Positions 44,028-54,871 of a stretch of 64,000 nucleotides of DNA are shown here, in pieces. This DNA comes from DATDIC01 sp963777625 (GTDB lineage: Bacteria; Pseudomonadota; Alphaproteobacteria; Acetobacterales; Acetobacteraceae), in the NCBI GenBank assembly GCA_963777625.1, contig CAVZRO010000006.1:186001-250000 (forward strand), written 5' to 3'. Position numbers and translations under genes: made by a program. Each line of letters opens with the position of its first letter. Position 1 is the first letter of the stretch. The notes beneath the pieces are model-generated. The model was given only the letters and a program-made list of their open reading frames with translations, did no database searches and was not told the origin of the DNA.

Positions 44028-47000
44028 TGCGGGGCATCCTTTGCCAAAAGCAGACGACAGAGCCGGAACACGGTACGCGGTTCGATCTGGCGGATGCAGG
44101 CGATGTCCCGGACGCAGTCAGCGGCGCGGTTTATGTAACAGGGGCTGCACGACATCTGCCGGGCAATCGCGAAGGATCGCGCACCGAGCGGCCCCCATTC
44201 CGTTGGGTCCACCGTTCCGGAATGTATGCCGACCGTGGGAATACCCACCGACGCCGCGATGTGCTTCGGACCGCTATCGTTGCCGACAAACAGGGTGCAT
44301 CGCGAGAACAGCGCCGGCAGGCATTCGAGCGCGATCTCGTTCACCACCGTACGGACGGCGTCGGGCCGACATGTCGCCGCGACGATACGGTCGGCCGTTT
44401 CCGCTTCATCCGGGCCGCCGATGAGCACGATGTTCACCGCGGCATCCTGCGTCAGCAGATCAATGAGCGCCACGAAATGCTCCGTGGGCCACTGCTTCAT
44501 TTCGTTGCCGGCACCAGGGTGAACGCAGACGACAGGACGAGCGAATAGTTCGACCAGTTGATTCGGCAACGGCCATGTCTCATGCGCGGCGGCAATGACC
44601 GCCGGATCGAGCGAAAGCTGTTCGGGGCCTGAACCGCTGGCCACCGCATCGACCAGATGCAGCAGATCGTGGGATACGTGAAAGCGCTTGGGATGAAGCC
44701 CGCGGTCGCCCTCCCATTCCAGCGCCAGGTCGAGCCAGGGAAACTGCCCCGCATAATCGAACCCGGCCAGGTATCTGGCGCCGGCAGCGCGCAGCAGCGG
44801 ACGCGTTTCAGGATGCTTGCGCATGTCGATAGCAAGGTCGAAATGATAGGGCACCAGCAGGCGCCGCAGATCTTCAAGTTGCTCGGGAGCGATCGTCTTT
44901 TGCCCCAAAGCCGAGCGAGCATGGAAGAACTCGAATGGGATCATGGAGGTGATAGCCGGTTCGAGCGTTCCGAAACTGGTGGTTGCGGGGCTCGAAAGGA
45001 TGTGGATTTCGGCAGCCGGAAAGTGCGATTTCAACCGCCGGAGGGCCGGAAGCGCGGTCATGAAGTCGCCGATATGATCGACTTTCACGACCAGGATGCG
45101 GCCTATATCCGCTGCCGCGAACAGTTTCTTTCCGCCATGCACCACGCGTGCGGGTTCTTCATTCGGGCGCAGATCGTCGTGCTGGGACGACAGGTTCGGA
45201 TTGTGGAATGGATCGCCGGCGGCGAAGTGCCTTCGCCAGCGGGCGGCAAACCGCTGGTGGTCGAACAGGTCAGGCAGATCACCACGGCTGGCTTGCTCGT
45301 GATGGATCAGCGTGGCGTGTGGCGTGTAGATGATGCGTCGTCCGGCCTCGGCGGTGCGCAAACAAAAATCGACGTCGTTATTGACGACCTGGTGTGCCTC
45401 GTCAAAGCCGCCCAGTTGCATGAAATGAGCGCGCCGCATCAGCATGCAGGCACCGGTTACCGCCGAGACCTCCCGCTGCATGCGGGCAAGCCCGAAATAG
45501 CCGGGGTCATTCTCATTGGCCAAACGGAACGCATGCCGACCGATGCCCAGCCCGGCCAAGAACATTCCGGCATGCTGGACGGTCCGGTCAGGATAGAGCA
45601 GTCGTGGCCCGACCACCCCGATCTCTGGCCGGGCGGCATGTTCCAGCATCGCGTCCAGCCAGTCCCGCTGCTCGATCTCGATATCGTCGTTCAGGAACAG
45701 CAGGTAGTCGCCGGTGGCCACGGTGGCGGCGCGATTGTTGAAGCTTGACCAGTTGAACGGGCGATCACAGGCCAGCACGGTATCGGCGTTACGGCGCAGC
45801 CATTCGCGCCAATCAGATTGCTCGTCACCGATATTCTCGATGCATATGACTTCGATGTCGCGGTAACCGGTCTGCTGGCGCAAGCCGCGCAGGCAGGTCT
45901 CGATATGTCCGCCGGACGCGCAGGTGGGGATGATGACAGACACCAGGCCGTGTGGAACGGGGGTGCGCCGCAGCCGCCAAGTTCCCGGAACCGGGCCAGC
46001 CGCGATCTCGGCTTCCATTCCCCGCCGCTGCGCGGCAGATATCAGCGCCTGCCGCTCCAGTGCAACGGACGCAGATGCGTCAGCCGCCCGCTCGCACAGC
46101 AGGCGGGGAACATGCGTAACGATGGATGCCTGTTCGGCACAACGCAGGATCAGGTCATACTCGCCACCCGCCAGCAGCGACCCGGGCGTGACGCCCGTTT
46201 TCGCGATCGTGGCCGGTGTGGCGAACCAGGGACGCCCGATGTAGTTGGTTCCCAGCAGCAGATCGGGCGAGAAATCTGGCTTGAAGAATGGTTCCCGCTC
46301 ATGGGTAACGGGGCTGATCCGGCTTTCGTCGGCGTAGATCAGGTCGGTCCCGGGTGACAGGGCGCACGCCACAGCGATCTCGGCCAGCGCATCCCAGCCG
46401 AGTTCATCACCGATGCCAAGGCAGCCGACCAGCGCCGGCATCGGACCGGTCGCCGGCCATGCCGCATCGGCGCGCAGCATATCGGTGCGGCGGATCAGAT
46501 CGATCGGAAATTCGGCGAGCATTTGTCCCATCTCCGCCGCCGCTGCCGCGTCCGCAGTAACGATCAGAAGCCGCCAATCCGCCGCTACCTGATCGGCAAG
46601 CGAGTTCAGCGTGCGGCTCAAAGCCTGACGATCGGGCTGCTCCGACGCCAGAAGCACGATCTGGAATACCGGCCCGGCGCCGAACCGCTGCAATGTGTCG
46701 CAATAGAACTCCGCCTCGCTTCTGGTGATACGCCGACGAATTGCCGTTGCGTCCGACGTATCGTCGGTTCGTCCAGTCTCGAAACGGAAATCACGGCTGA
46801 ACATTTCCCCCGTGACCGCACGGACTCGCAACTCGGCCTGATGGACTCCATTGCGCAGCAGGCGAGGTGGGCAATGGAACGTAAATCCGCTGCGAACTGC
46901 ATTGGGCCAATCAGGAAACGCATGGGCCACATCCTGGCGGGCGAGGCCGTAATGCACCCCCCCGAGCTGCTGGCCATCCAGCATGATCTCGATGCCGGCG

Positions 47001-48283
47001 ACGCCCACCCGGCAGAGCGCCCAGCCGCTGATGGTTAGCCGCCCGCCGACCGGTTCCCGCACCAACCCATCCGATATGATGGGACTGTCGATTTCCAGGC
47101 GAAATTCCGTTTTCGCCGTGAGATGCGAGAGTACCGGTTTGGCAGCGGTCCGCACGTCGGTCCGGCGTATCGCGACCTGAAGTTCACTTGTATCACCGAT
47201 GCCGTTGCGAGCGGTGATGCACAGCTTGGCGTCGTCCGCCATATCGGGAATCGCTCGGTCCAGCCGAAACCCCGAATACCGCGCCATCGGAATCGTAACG
47301 TACTCGTCGCCAACATCGTGACGAGGCAAGCCGAACTCGGCCTCGCCGATCTGCTTGCCATTCAGGAAGATGCTGATGCCGGAAATCCCGGTCACGGAGA
47401 TCGCCCAACCGATCACGGACAACTGGCCGTCAGAGGTAAGCAACGCCTGGTCACAGAACAGATTGATTTCGCGTCTGCCTATCGGCTTCGGTGCCGACCA
47501 GTCCCCGATCCGTTCGAGAGGGACGGTGAGCTCCAACTGGTGCGCGCCGTCGGTTTCCGCCTCGATGCGCAGGAGCGACGGCGGTTCTCCCATCGGCAGA
47601 TGCCGCGAAAATACAAAGCCCGACTCCGCTGCGTTGGGATATTCCGGCCGCCAGCCGGCAACGTCCTGACGCGCCCGACCAAGTATTGCGGCGCCGAGAT
47701 CAAGGGCTCCGTCGAACACCCGGATCGTGCGGAGCGTGTCGCGGGCGAGAGCCCAGCCGTCGATCCGAAGCTCCATGTCCGGCGAGAGCGTTGCGTGCTC
47801 CACGTGAAGGATCACCGGCGGTAGCGGATCGTCGGCGGCAATGGCGGCGGCGCTGGGACCATCGAGCACCCGCGCCGTGGCGGCGTCCAGATCGGCAATC
47901 CTGAACGCCACTCGCCCGGCGGCAATCCCGTGACCGCTGGCGACGATATCGACGTTCCAGGCCTCGCCGGCGCGAGAGGCGGGGCGGGTCAGGTCACAGG
48001 AAAAACCATATCTGTCCTGATTAGGCGCGTGCGTGCCACGATGTCGCAGGCGGAATGCGACCGTACCGTCCTGCATGACGGCAATCTCGTCGATGCCGGC
48101 AGGCGCAATGACGCGCCCTCGAAGCTGCAATTCCTGACGTTCGCCGAGGCGCGAGAGATCCAGCAAGGTGGGTATTTCGATCGCCAGCGGCTGGCTCAAG
48201 GAAGACTTGATCGCGAACGGAAGCTTATGACCGGAACTTCCAGCTCGGATGGCGCGGCGGGTGTGGCGGTTCAACCGAGACAT
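44024..48283 (-). CDS. Giant multi-module glycosyltransferase (beta repeats + GT2-like + GT2 + GT9/heptosyltransferase-like)
   Basis: This is a 1419-residue protein. Residues about 155-505 hold three imperfect repeats built around ISGWAL...DGxxLG...RxDVA...PNAxxSGF (centres near 176, 292 and 420). Residues about 530-770 form a GT2-like half (LIYADESRISP, FFKPDFSPDLLLGTNYIG). Residues about 778-1020 form a full GT2 domain (LVSVIIPTC, YLLFLNDDIEI, FDEAHQVVNNDVDFCLR). Residues about 1080-1415 form a GT9 domain (RILVVKVDHIGDFMTALPAL, CVHPGAGNEMKQWP, FVGNDSGPKHIAASV). ATG 48283 is preferred, because sequence further upstream lacks family character. It presumably builds a surface polysaccharide. 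The intact frame over 4.2 kb argues for selection. Confidence 0.85.
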   Translation of the reverse strand: MSRLNRHTRRAIRAGSSGHKLPFAIKSSLSQPLAIEIPTLLDLSRLGERQELQLRGRVIAPAGIDEIAVMQDGTVAFRLRHRGTHAPNQDRYGFSCDLTRPASRAGEAWNVDIVASGHGIAAGRVAFRIADLDAATARVLDGPSAAAIAADDPLPPVILHVEHATLSPDMELRIDGWALARDTLRTIRVFDGALDLGAAILGRARQDVAGWRPEYPNAAESGFVFSRHLPMGEPPSLLRIEAETDGAHQLELTVPLERIGDWSAPKPIGRREINLFCDQALLTSDGQLSVIGWAISVTGISGISIFLNGKQIGEAEFGLPRHDVGDEYVTIPMARYSGFRLDRAIPDMADDAKLCITARNGIGDTSELQVAIRRTDVRTAAKPVLSHLTAKTEFRLEIDSPIISDGLVREPVGGRLTISGWALCRVGVAGIEIMLDGQQLGGVHYGLARQDVAHAFPDWPNAVRSGFTFHCPPRLLRNGVHQAELRVRAVTGEMFSRDFRFETGRTDDTSDATAIRRRITRSEAEFYCDTLQRFGAGPVFQIVLLASEQPDRQALSRTLNSLADQVAADWRLLIVTADAAAAAEMGQMLAEFPIDLIRRTDMLRADAAWPATGPMPALVGCLGIGDELGWDALAEIAVACALSPGTDLIYADESRISPVTHEREPFFKPDFSPDLLLGTNYIGRPWFATPATIAKTGVTPGSLLAGGEYDLILRCAEQASIVTHVPRLLCERAADASASVALERQALISAAQRRGMEAEIAAGPVPGTWRLRRTPVPHGLVSVIIPTCASGGHIETCLRGLRQQTGYRDIEVICIENIGDEQSDWREWLRRNADTVLACDRPFNWSSFNNRAATVATGDYLLFLNDDIEIEQRDWLDAMLEHAARPEIGVVGPRLLYPDRTVQHAGMFLAGLGIGRHAFRLANENDPGYFGLARMQREVSAVTGACMLMRRAHFMQLGGFDEAHQVVNNDVDFCLRTAEAGRRIIYTPHATLIHHEQASRGDLPDLFDHQRFAARWRRHFAAGDPFHNPNLSSQHDDLRPNEEPARVVHGGKKLFAAADIGRILVVKVDHIGDFMTALPALRRLKSHFPAAEIHILSSPATTSFGTLEPAITSMIPFEFFHARSALGQKTIAPEQLEDLRRLLVPYHFDLAIDMRKHPETRPLLRAAGARYLAGFDYAGQFPWLDLALEWEGDRGLHPKRFHVSHDLLHLVDAVASGSGPEQLSLDPAVIAAAHETWPLPNQLVELFARPVVCVHPGAGNEMKQWPTEHFVALIDLLTQDAAVNIVLIGGPDEAETADRIVAATCRPDAVRTVVNEIALECLPALFSRCTLFVGNDSGPKHIAASVGIPTVGIHSGTVDPTEWGPLGARSFAIARQMSCSPCYINRAADCVRDIACIRQIEPRTVFRLCRLLLAKDAPQ

Positions 48284-48773
48284 TGTGTCACGCTGTTCAC
48301 TTCGCGCGCCAGATGTCGGACCGCATTGATGCTCCCTTCTTTTGCGCCGGCTCTCGACGGTATCCCCCGCTCGCACCCTATTCGAGCAGCCGGAGGAATT
48401 CGATCCCTCACCGGACGGAATACTCACTGCGCGTTCTACACGACGAAGGCAACAATTCCGTCATGCATACGCTCTGATTCATTCGTGCCGGGCGGCAACC
48501 AACGGAGTGCGGGCATTATGCGCGGCGGTTCCGGCCGAAGATCGGAATGGCCGGCTATGGTCCCCGCTGGGCCCGCCGTGGATCGCCAACGCAACCGGCC
48601 GCTCGTGCATGGCCGGCCGTTCCAGGCTGCCAAGTTGGAGGTAGCAATGGTGGCGGGTGCCGCGGACGGAGGTGAGCATCGGGTTCCATGATGCCCTCAG
48701 GCCTACTTTGACAGGTCGTCACCAGGATCCGCAAAGTCACCTCCCTCGATCAACCTGATGGGGAATGCGCCGG
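48284..48773. other. 490-bp divergent intergenic region
   Basis: It separates the glycosyltransferase gene (minus) from the dehydrogenase gene (plus) and should carry both promoters. A TTGACA lies at 48708-48713, but no good -10 follows at normal spacing. No convincing additional gene was found. Confidence 0.5.
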
Positions 48774-49655
48774 ATGGATAAGCTGCGCCCGATTACGACC
48801 ATCGGCTTCATCGGGCTTGGCGTGATGGGCGAGCCGATGTGCGGCCACCTGGCACGGCGTGGCGGCAAGCCGGTGCTGGCGTGTGACAAGCGGCCTGAGC
48901 CGCTGGATCATCTGACCTCGCTCGGGGTGAAGGCGGCGTCGCTCGAAGAGATTGCCCGATATTGCGAGCTGATCCTGCTCTCTCTGCCAGACGGACGAGC
49001 GGTACAGACGGTGATGGCCGGTCTGGAACCCGGGTTGAGTGCGGGACAGTGCGTCGTCGACACCAGCACCTCGCCGGTACCGTTGACCCGGGAGATCGGG
49101 GCGCGTTTGGCTGAGCGGGGAATCGCGTTCGCGGACGCGCCGGTGGCGCGCACGCGCGAGGCGGCGGCGCGCGGAGAGCTGTCGATCATGGTCGGCGCGA
49201 GCGAACCAATCGTCGCACACATCCGCCCGGTGCTGGAGACGATGGGAACGGACGTGACGCATTGTGGCCCGGTGGGCTGTGGGCAAGTAGTGAAAATTCT
49301 CAACAACATGCTGGTGTTCCAGAATACCGCGGCGCTGGCGGAGGCGATCGCGATCGGGCGGCGGAACGGGGTATCGCCCGACCTGTTATTGCCGACTATC
49401 GCCAAGGGCTCCGGAGACAGTTTCGTGCTCCGCAGTCATGGGATGAAAGCGATGCTGCCGGGGGAGTTCCCGGAGCGGGCGTTTTCGACCCGCTACGCGA
49501 TGAAAGACCTGTCGTACGCACTGGAAATGGCAGAGGCATCGGGCGTGGTGGTGCCCGGCGCGCAACTCGCGATGAAGCGGCTGCGGGAGGCCGAACGGCT
49601 CGGCTATGGGGATCGGTATCATCCCATCGTGCTGCGCGTGATCGACCCGGAGTGA
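48774..49655 (+). CDS. 3-hydroxyisobutyrate dehydrogenase-like NAD(P)-dependent oxidoreductase
   Basis: The 293-residue beta-hydroxyacid dehydrogenase has the N-terminal dinucleotide motif GFIGLGVMGEPMCGHL, DTSTSPVPLTREIG, FADAPVARTREAA and the catalytic-Lys helix GCGQVVKILNNMLVFQN. I prefer ATG 48774, with GGGGAA 9 nt upstream, over ATG 48765. Substrate could be a tartronate semialdehyde-type acid, which would fit sugar-acid catabolism nearby, but that is inferred. Confidence 0.88.
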   Translation: MDKLRPITTIGFIGLGVMGEPMCGHLARRGGKPVLACDKRPEPLDHLTSLGVKAASLEEIARYCELILLSLPDGRAVQTVMAGLEPGLSAGQCVVDTSTSPVPLTREIGARLAERGIAFADAPVARTREAAARGELSIMVGASEPIVAHIRPVLETMGTDVTHCGPVGCGQVVKILNNMLVFQNTAALAEAIAIGRRNGVSPDLLLPTIAKGSGDSFVLRSHGMKAMLPGEFPERAFSTRYAMKDLSYALEMAEASGVVVPGAQLAMKRLREAERLGYGDRYHPIVLRVIDPE

Positions 49656-49743
49656 TCGTCGAGTGCACCCGCCAGGGCGGCCGCGTCCGGGGAGGGAGTG
49701 GTCGGATGGCCCTCGGCGGCTGGGCCCGCCAGGCAGGTGCGCG

Positions 49744-50361
49744 CTAGCGCCGGTGCGCCAGCGCCAGTCCCATGCCCGCGCCGATCAGGCAGCCGCCCGA
49801 CAAGCGGTTACGCAGGCGCGGGCGGGCCATCAGCAATCGCCGAGCCCGTCCGGCGGCCAGCGCCCATCCGCTGTCCAGGACCACCGCGATCAGCAGGAAT
49901 GTCGCGCACAGCAACCCGATCTGCGGACCGATCGGTCTCGCCGGGTCAAGGAATTGCGGAAAAAAAGCCCCGTAGAACAGCAAGGTTTTGGGATTGGTCA
50001 GCCCGACCAGAAACCCGCGCATCGCGACCTTCCGCGCGGAACGTGGTTGCGGGACAGCTCGGGTCAGATCGACGACGGGCGCCCGCCACTGCCGGATTCC
50101 CAGGAACAGCAGATAGGCCACGCCGATCCAGCGGATCCACTCGAACCACACGGCCAGTGCGCCCAGGACCGCGGTCAGCCCCAGCGCGGTCAGGCAGAGC
50201 TGGACAACGACCGCGGCGCTGGTTCCGGCAACCGTCATCAAGCCGAAACGGGTCCCGCGGGCGACGCTGTTGGCGACGATCAGCGCGGCGTTTGGCCCCG
50301 GGATCAGGATCAGCACCGCCGTCGCCAGGACGAAACCGAGATAGAGGCCCAGATTGATCAT
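49744..50361 (-). CDS. LysE/RhtB-family translocator
   Basis: The 205-residue inner-membrane exporter of the LysE family has the opening VLATAVLILIPGPNAALIVANS, about six hydrophobic segments and FLVGLTNPKTLLFYGAFFPQF. It likely exports amino acids or related metabolites. ATG 50361 overlaps the stop of the MFS gene (ATGA), so both exporters are one unit under the TetR regulator region. Confidence 0.88.
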   Translation of the reverse strand: MINLGLYLGFVLATAVLILIPGPNAALIVANSVARGTRFGLMTVAGTSAAVVVQLCLTALGLTAVLGALAVWFEWIRWIGVAYLLFLGIRQWRAPVVDLTRAVPQPRSARKVAMRGFLVGLTNPKTLLFYGAFFPQFLDPARPIGPQIGLLCATFLLIAVVLDSGWALAAGRARRLLMARPRLRNRLSGGCLIGAGMGLALAHRR

Positions 50362-51636
50362 GCCGTTTCCATCGCCAGAGCCGGCCGGCGGGCGATCCGC
50401 AGCACCAGCATAGAGGCGATCATACAAGCCATGCCGCTACCGATAAACGCCAGCATGTAGCTGCCGGTCAGGCTGCGTACCTCGCCGGCCCCGATCGCCG
50501 CGACCGCGCCGCCCAACTGGTGTGCGGCGACGATCCACGACACCATTACCGGCGTGTCCCGTTTCCCGAATACCTGTGTGGTCAACGCCACGGTCGGCGG
50601 CACCGTCGCCACCCAGTCCAGGCCGTAGAACACCGCGAATATCGACAGGCTTATCACGTTGAATCCGCTGAACGGCAGCGCCAGCAGGGACAGCCCACGC
50701 AGTCCGTAGTACCAGAACAGCAGCACGCGGGGATTGTACCGGTCCGTCAACCAGCCGGAGGCCGTGGTGCCGATCAGGTCGAAGATACCCATCGCCGCCA
50801 GCAGGCTGGCTGCCTGCACCGGCGCGATGCCGTGATCGGCGCAATACGGGATCAGGTGCGTCGCGACCAACCCGTAAGTCGAGAACCCGCACACCGCGAA
50901 TGTCCCCGACAGCAGCCAGAAATCGACTGATCGCACGCCCCTGCCCAGCCCCTCCAGCGCGATGCGGACCGGGATTGCCCTGAGCTGGCGGCTGCGCGGG
51001 TTCGAAGCTCCCGCCGAAGGGCGCCAGGCCGAGCGTTGCCGGCTCCTCCGCCAGTAACAGCATCACCACTGGCATCAGCAGCAGGATGACCAGCGCCACG
51101 GTCCAGGGCACGCTGCGCCAGCCGATGGACTGTGCGATGCTCGCCAGAATTGGCAGGAATACGAGCTGCCCGCTGGCATTCCCGGCGGTCAGCAAACCCA
51201 CCACGAGGCCGCGCCGTTCAACGAACCAGCGATTCGCGATCGCCGCCGCCAGCCCCACCATCCCCGCGCCCGAACCGATTCCGACCAGCACGCCCCAGGT
51301 GAGGTACAGTTGCCACACTTGGGTAATGAAGGCGCTGGACCCGGCACCGAGCACTAGCAGCGACATCGAAACCAGCAGCGTCCACTTCAGTCCAATCGTG
51401 CGCAGCAGCGCCGCGGCAAAGGGTCCCACCAGCCCGAACAACGCGATATTCAGCGACACGGCACCCGAAATGGTCGCCACGGACCAGCCGAAGTCCCGCT
51501 GGAGCGGCAATATCAGCACGCTGGGCGCGGCCCGCACGCCGACCGAGGCGACGATGACGACGAACATCACCGCCACGATCACCCAGGCGTAATGTACCCG
51601 GCCTGACAGAAGGCGGGCAGCGGTCTGCGGCCCCAT
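50358..51636 (-). pseudogene. MFS transporter, single +1 frameshift
   Basis: The N-terminal half (HYAWVIVAVMFVVIVASVG, NRWFVERRGLVVGLLTAGNA) and C-terminal half (FWLLSGTFAVCGFSTYGLVA, ASGWLTDRYNPR, GLDWVATVPPTVALTTQVFG) are typical 12-helix major facilitator segments, but in adjacent frames. The shift lies around 50975-51010. Removing one base gives 425 residues, the normal size. Start ATG 51636. It is divergent from TetR; the LysE gene overlaps its end. Confidence 0.85.
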
Positions 51637-51669
51637 GACGACGGACTCCCGAGCGGATTGCGCTTCAGC

Positions 51670-51683
51670 ATGACGCGCGTCAT
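51670..51683. promoter_or_regulatory. Operator-like palindrome 1 (TetR)
   Basis: This is a perfect 14-bp palindrome, ATGACGCGCGTCAT, in the divergent MFS/TetR promoter region. Confidence 0.6.
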
Positions 51684-51702
51684 ATGATAGTCAAGCAGCA
51701 AG

Positions 51703-51716
51703 ATGATGATCGTCAT
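51703..51716. promoter_or_regulatory. Operator-like palindrome 2 (TetR)
   Basis: ATGATGATCGTCAT matches the first site's ATGA-N6-TCAT pattern with one unpaired position. Its centre is 33 bp (about three helical turns) from site 1, so both would face the same side of the DNA. Confidence 0.55.
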
Positions 51717-51734
51717 GCACGACGGGAGACGCAG

Positions 51735-52359
51735 ATGCGCGAAACCGGCCATCGGAAGGCGGAAACACGGGAGCGAATCCTCCAGGGGGCCGCTTCCCTG
51801 TTCCGCCAGCATGGTATCGACCGGGTCGGAGTCGATGCGGTCATGCACGAAGCCGGCCTGACGCATGGTGGGTTCTACGCTCACTTCCCGTCCAAGGAAG
51901 CGCTGGTTGCCGCGGTCGCCGCCGCATCGCTGATCCGCTCTGCGGCCAAATGGGACCAGCTCAGCCGCGATCCCGATCCGGCGGCGGCGCTGGCTCGAAT
52001 CGTCGAGCCATATCTCGACCAGACGCATGTCGCAGCGACCGGGTCCGGCTGCATGCTGCCCGCCATCGGTGCCGAGATGGCGCGGCGACCGGAGGCGCGG
52101 CAGGCCATCGCCGCTTCGAATTCGCGGCATGGTGGATGCTCTTGCCCGCTGTCGCCCAGATCAGCCGCGCCGCGAGGCACTCGCCGCGCTTTCCTGCATG
52201 GTTGGTGCGGTGGTGCTTGCCCGGCTTTCAGACACCCCGGACTTCGCGGCCGCCTTCCTCGACGCGGCCAAGGTGGAGATCATCGGGCATGGCAAACCAG
52301 TTCCAGACGATACGGAATCCCAGGTTACTGGTGCAAAATCGGCTGACCGGTACGCCTGA
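51735..52359 (+). pseudogene. TetR-family regulator, single +1 frameshift
   Basis: ATG 51735 (GGGAGA upstream) opens a TetR helix-turn-helix (ERILQGAASLFRQHGIDRVG, HEAGLTHGGFYAHFPSKEAL). The ligand domain reads to about 52115, then shifts. It resumes as GMVDALARCRPDQP, EALAALSCMVGAVVLARLSD. An extra A in TCGAATTCGC is the simplest cause; without it the protein has 207 residues. It presumably represses itself and the divergent MFS-LysE pair. Confidence 0.85.
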
Positions 52360-52372
52360 ATCACGCTTGCTC

Positions 52373-54743
52373 TCAGGCCGCTTCTTGCATCGCGGTCAGG
52401 AACCGCTCCGCCTCCGCCCGCAATATCTCCGACTGTCCTGCCAGCTCGTTAGCGGCGGCCAATGCCTGGCCCGCCTGTCCGCTCGTCCCGTTCACCGCCT
52501 CGGCGACCAATGCGATGTTAGTGGTTACCTCCGCGGTGCCGGCCGCGGCCTGCTGGACCGCACGGGCGATCTCGCGCGTCGCCGCGCCCTGCTCCTCGGT
52601 CGCGCCGGCAATCGCCGTTGCGATTTCGCTCATGCGCCGGATCGTTTCCGTAATCGAGCGCAGCGCATCCGCCGCGTGACCGGTCGCTCCCTGCATTGCC
52701 GCAATGTGCGTCGCGATTTCCTCGGTCGCCCGCGCGGTCTGCGTCGCGAGCGTTTTCACCTCCCCGGCCACCACGGCGAATCCCTTACCAGCCTCACCCG
52801 CCCGCGCCGCTTCGATCGTCGCATTCAGCGCCAGCAGGTTGGTCCGGCCGGCAATATCCCCGATCAGCCGCACCACCTCACCGATCCGCCCGGCGGCATC
52901 GCCCAGTCCGCCCATGCACTGATCCGCCGCTGCCGCCTGATCCACCGCCTGCCCTGCAATCCGGGCCAACTCCGATACCTGGCGCGCGATCTCTGCCACC
53001 GAGGAGGCAAGCTCCTCCGCACTTGCGGCGACGGAATCCACGTTCGCGGCCGCCTGCGTCGAGGCGCTCGCCACCGCCACCGTCCGGTGCCCCGTTGCTT
53101 CGGCGGTCTCGCTCATCACCCGCGCGGTGGCCTGCATCGTGCCCGCCTGCACTCCCACCACCTGGGCCACCTGGCCGACACTGCGCTCAAACTGCTGGAC
53201 CAGCCGAAGCTGCCCGGTGATCCGATGCCACGTTACCATCGGTCCGACATATCCGCCGTTCCGATCGGTAATTGCTGATGCGGTCAGCTCGAACGTCTCC
53301 GCGCCGAAAACCACGCGTGCCCGGTCGGGCAGTCGTGCCGGATTTCCCAGTATCGATCGCTGCCGTTCGGGATCGGGATAGAAATCCGCAAGTTTCTGCC
53401 CAACAAGCTGGTCAGCCGGGGCCGCAAGTTGATCCTGCACCAGCATCAGCATTCGGGCCGCTTCCGGATTGGCGAACGCAATCCGGAAGTCCCCGGCCGG
53501 TTCGGCCATCATCATTCCCAATGGAAATTGCCGGATCATCTCACGCTTGATGAAGGCATCCTCGGCAACGCCGCGCAGAATTTCCAGCGCCGCCGCCATC
53601 CGGCCCACCTCGTCTCGCCGTCCTGCATATCCGATCGGAACCGACGTGTCCCCCTCGGCCATCGTTTGCACGATCGCGGTCATTTGCCGGATCGGCCGGG
53701 CGATGGCGCGACCGGTGATCACGCTGGAAACCAGCAGGACCAGGACAATCGCGCTGGATATCGCGACGATCCGCCACCAGGCGGTCAGCTTGGTCCGAAC
53801 CGCCCGCACGTTGCCCGCATCGACTCGCTGCGACAGGACCTGCGCGGTCGCCGCCAGTCGCTGCGACATCGCTTGATTTGCGCTCTCCACCGGGCCATTC
53901 ACAAATTCGTCCAGCCTGGTCGTCTGCGCCACCACCTGTTGCGCTGCGTCTCGGATACCGTCACCCAGAGTGCCCATCACTTTAGCGTCGGTGACTGTGG
54001 CCGCCGGCAAACCCGCGTTCTCCAGCACTGACAACTGACCATCCGCCTGCACGATTGCGTCCGCGATATCATTCGCCACGCTGGGGTTTCCGGTCGCCAG
54101 GAACAGCAGGACCGCATTCTGCATGCGGGCCATCGCGAGTTCGGTACGATGTCAGCGCGTCTCCCGCGGCCGTCAGAACCTCATCCGAGACGGTCGCTTT
54201 TCCGCCGCCGGTCACCGCATCCACGCCACTGGCACTCATTCCGCCTTTGCCCAGTTCGTCCGCAAAGGACGCCAGGCTCTGTTCAAATACCGGGCGCATC
54301 TCGACCAGGCGTTTCTGTCTTGTTGTGATCAGCGCCCGGCGCTGATCCGCTTCCCGGTGCAGTGCGTCGGCGAACCTGTCCAACGCAGCCAGCGCCGCCG
54401 CGATCTCATCCGCCGCACGCTCGGTCTCCCCCGCCTTCACCCCCTGGAGGACCGTCCGTGCCGCGGTGGCCGCTTCGTCGATGTGAGCGAGGATTTGTCC
54501 TATATTACTGACCGCTTGGCTGGTCTGCAGCTCCCTGCTCATCCGGCGCATCCGTTCTGCGTCCAGCCGCGCCTGGCTGATCTCCCGCTCGGCTGCCGCC
54601 GCTCGGCTGACACGCTGCTGCACCGAGCCCAGGACGTCGATGCTCCGTTGTGCGCACCACGCCAATCCGGCCAGCATCAGCAGCGCGCATCCCGCTGAAA
54701 GGGCGAGCTTGAAACTGATCGACCGGTCGCGCAGGAACCGCAT
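52373..54743 (-). pseudogene. Methyl-accepting chemotaxis protein with HAMP and PAS, single +1 frameshift
   Basis: ATG 54743 opens TM1 (RSISFKLALSAGCALLMLAG), then a helical periplasmic sensor. The frame shifts near 54147 (extra A in CGAACTCGC) and continues with a second TM, a HAMP (AIARPIRQMTAIVQTMAEGD), a PAS-like domain (AFANPEAARMLML) and the receptor signalling tip (LALNATIEAARAGEAGKGFA). With one base removed it is 789 residues. The signalling half has good codon structure throughout. Confidence 0.88.
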
Positions 54744-54871
54744 GACCACCTGTCCCGTTTTACGGAAACCACCAGCCTGCACGGCGATGCTTAACCGGTG
54801 ATGAAAATGCCCTCTGGACAGCAGCGATGGTGCCCGTCAGCCTCCGTGCTGAACCCGACAAGAGGCTTCCA

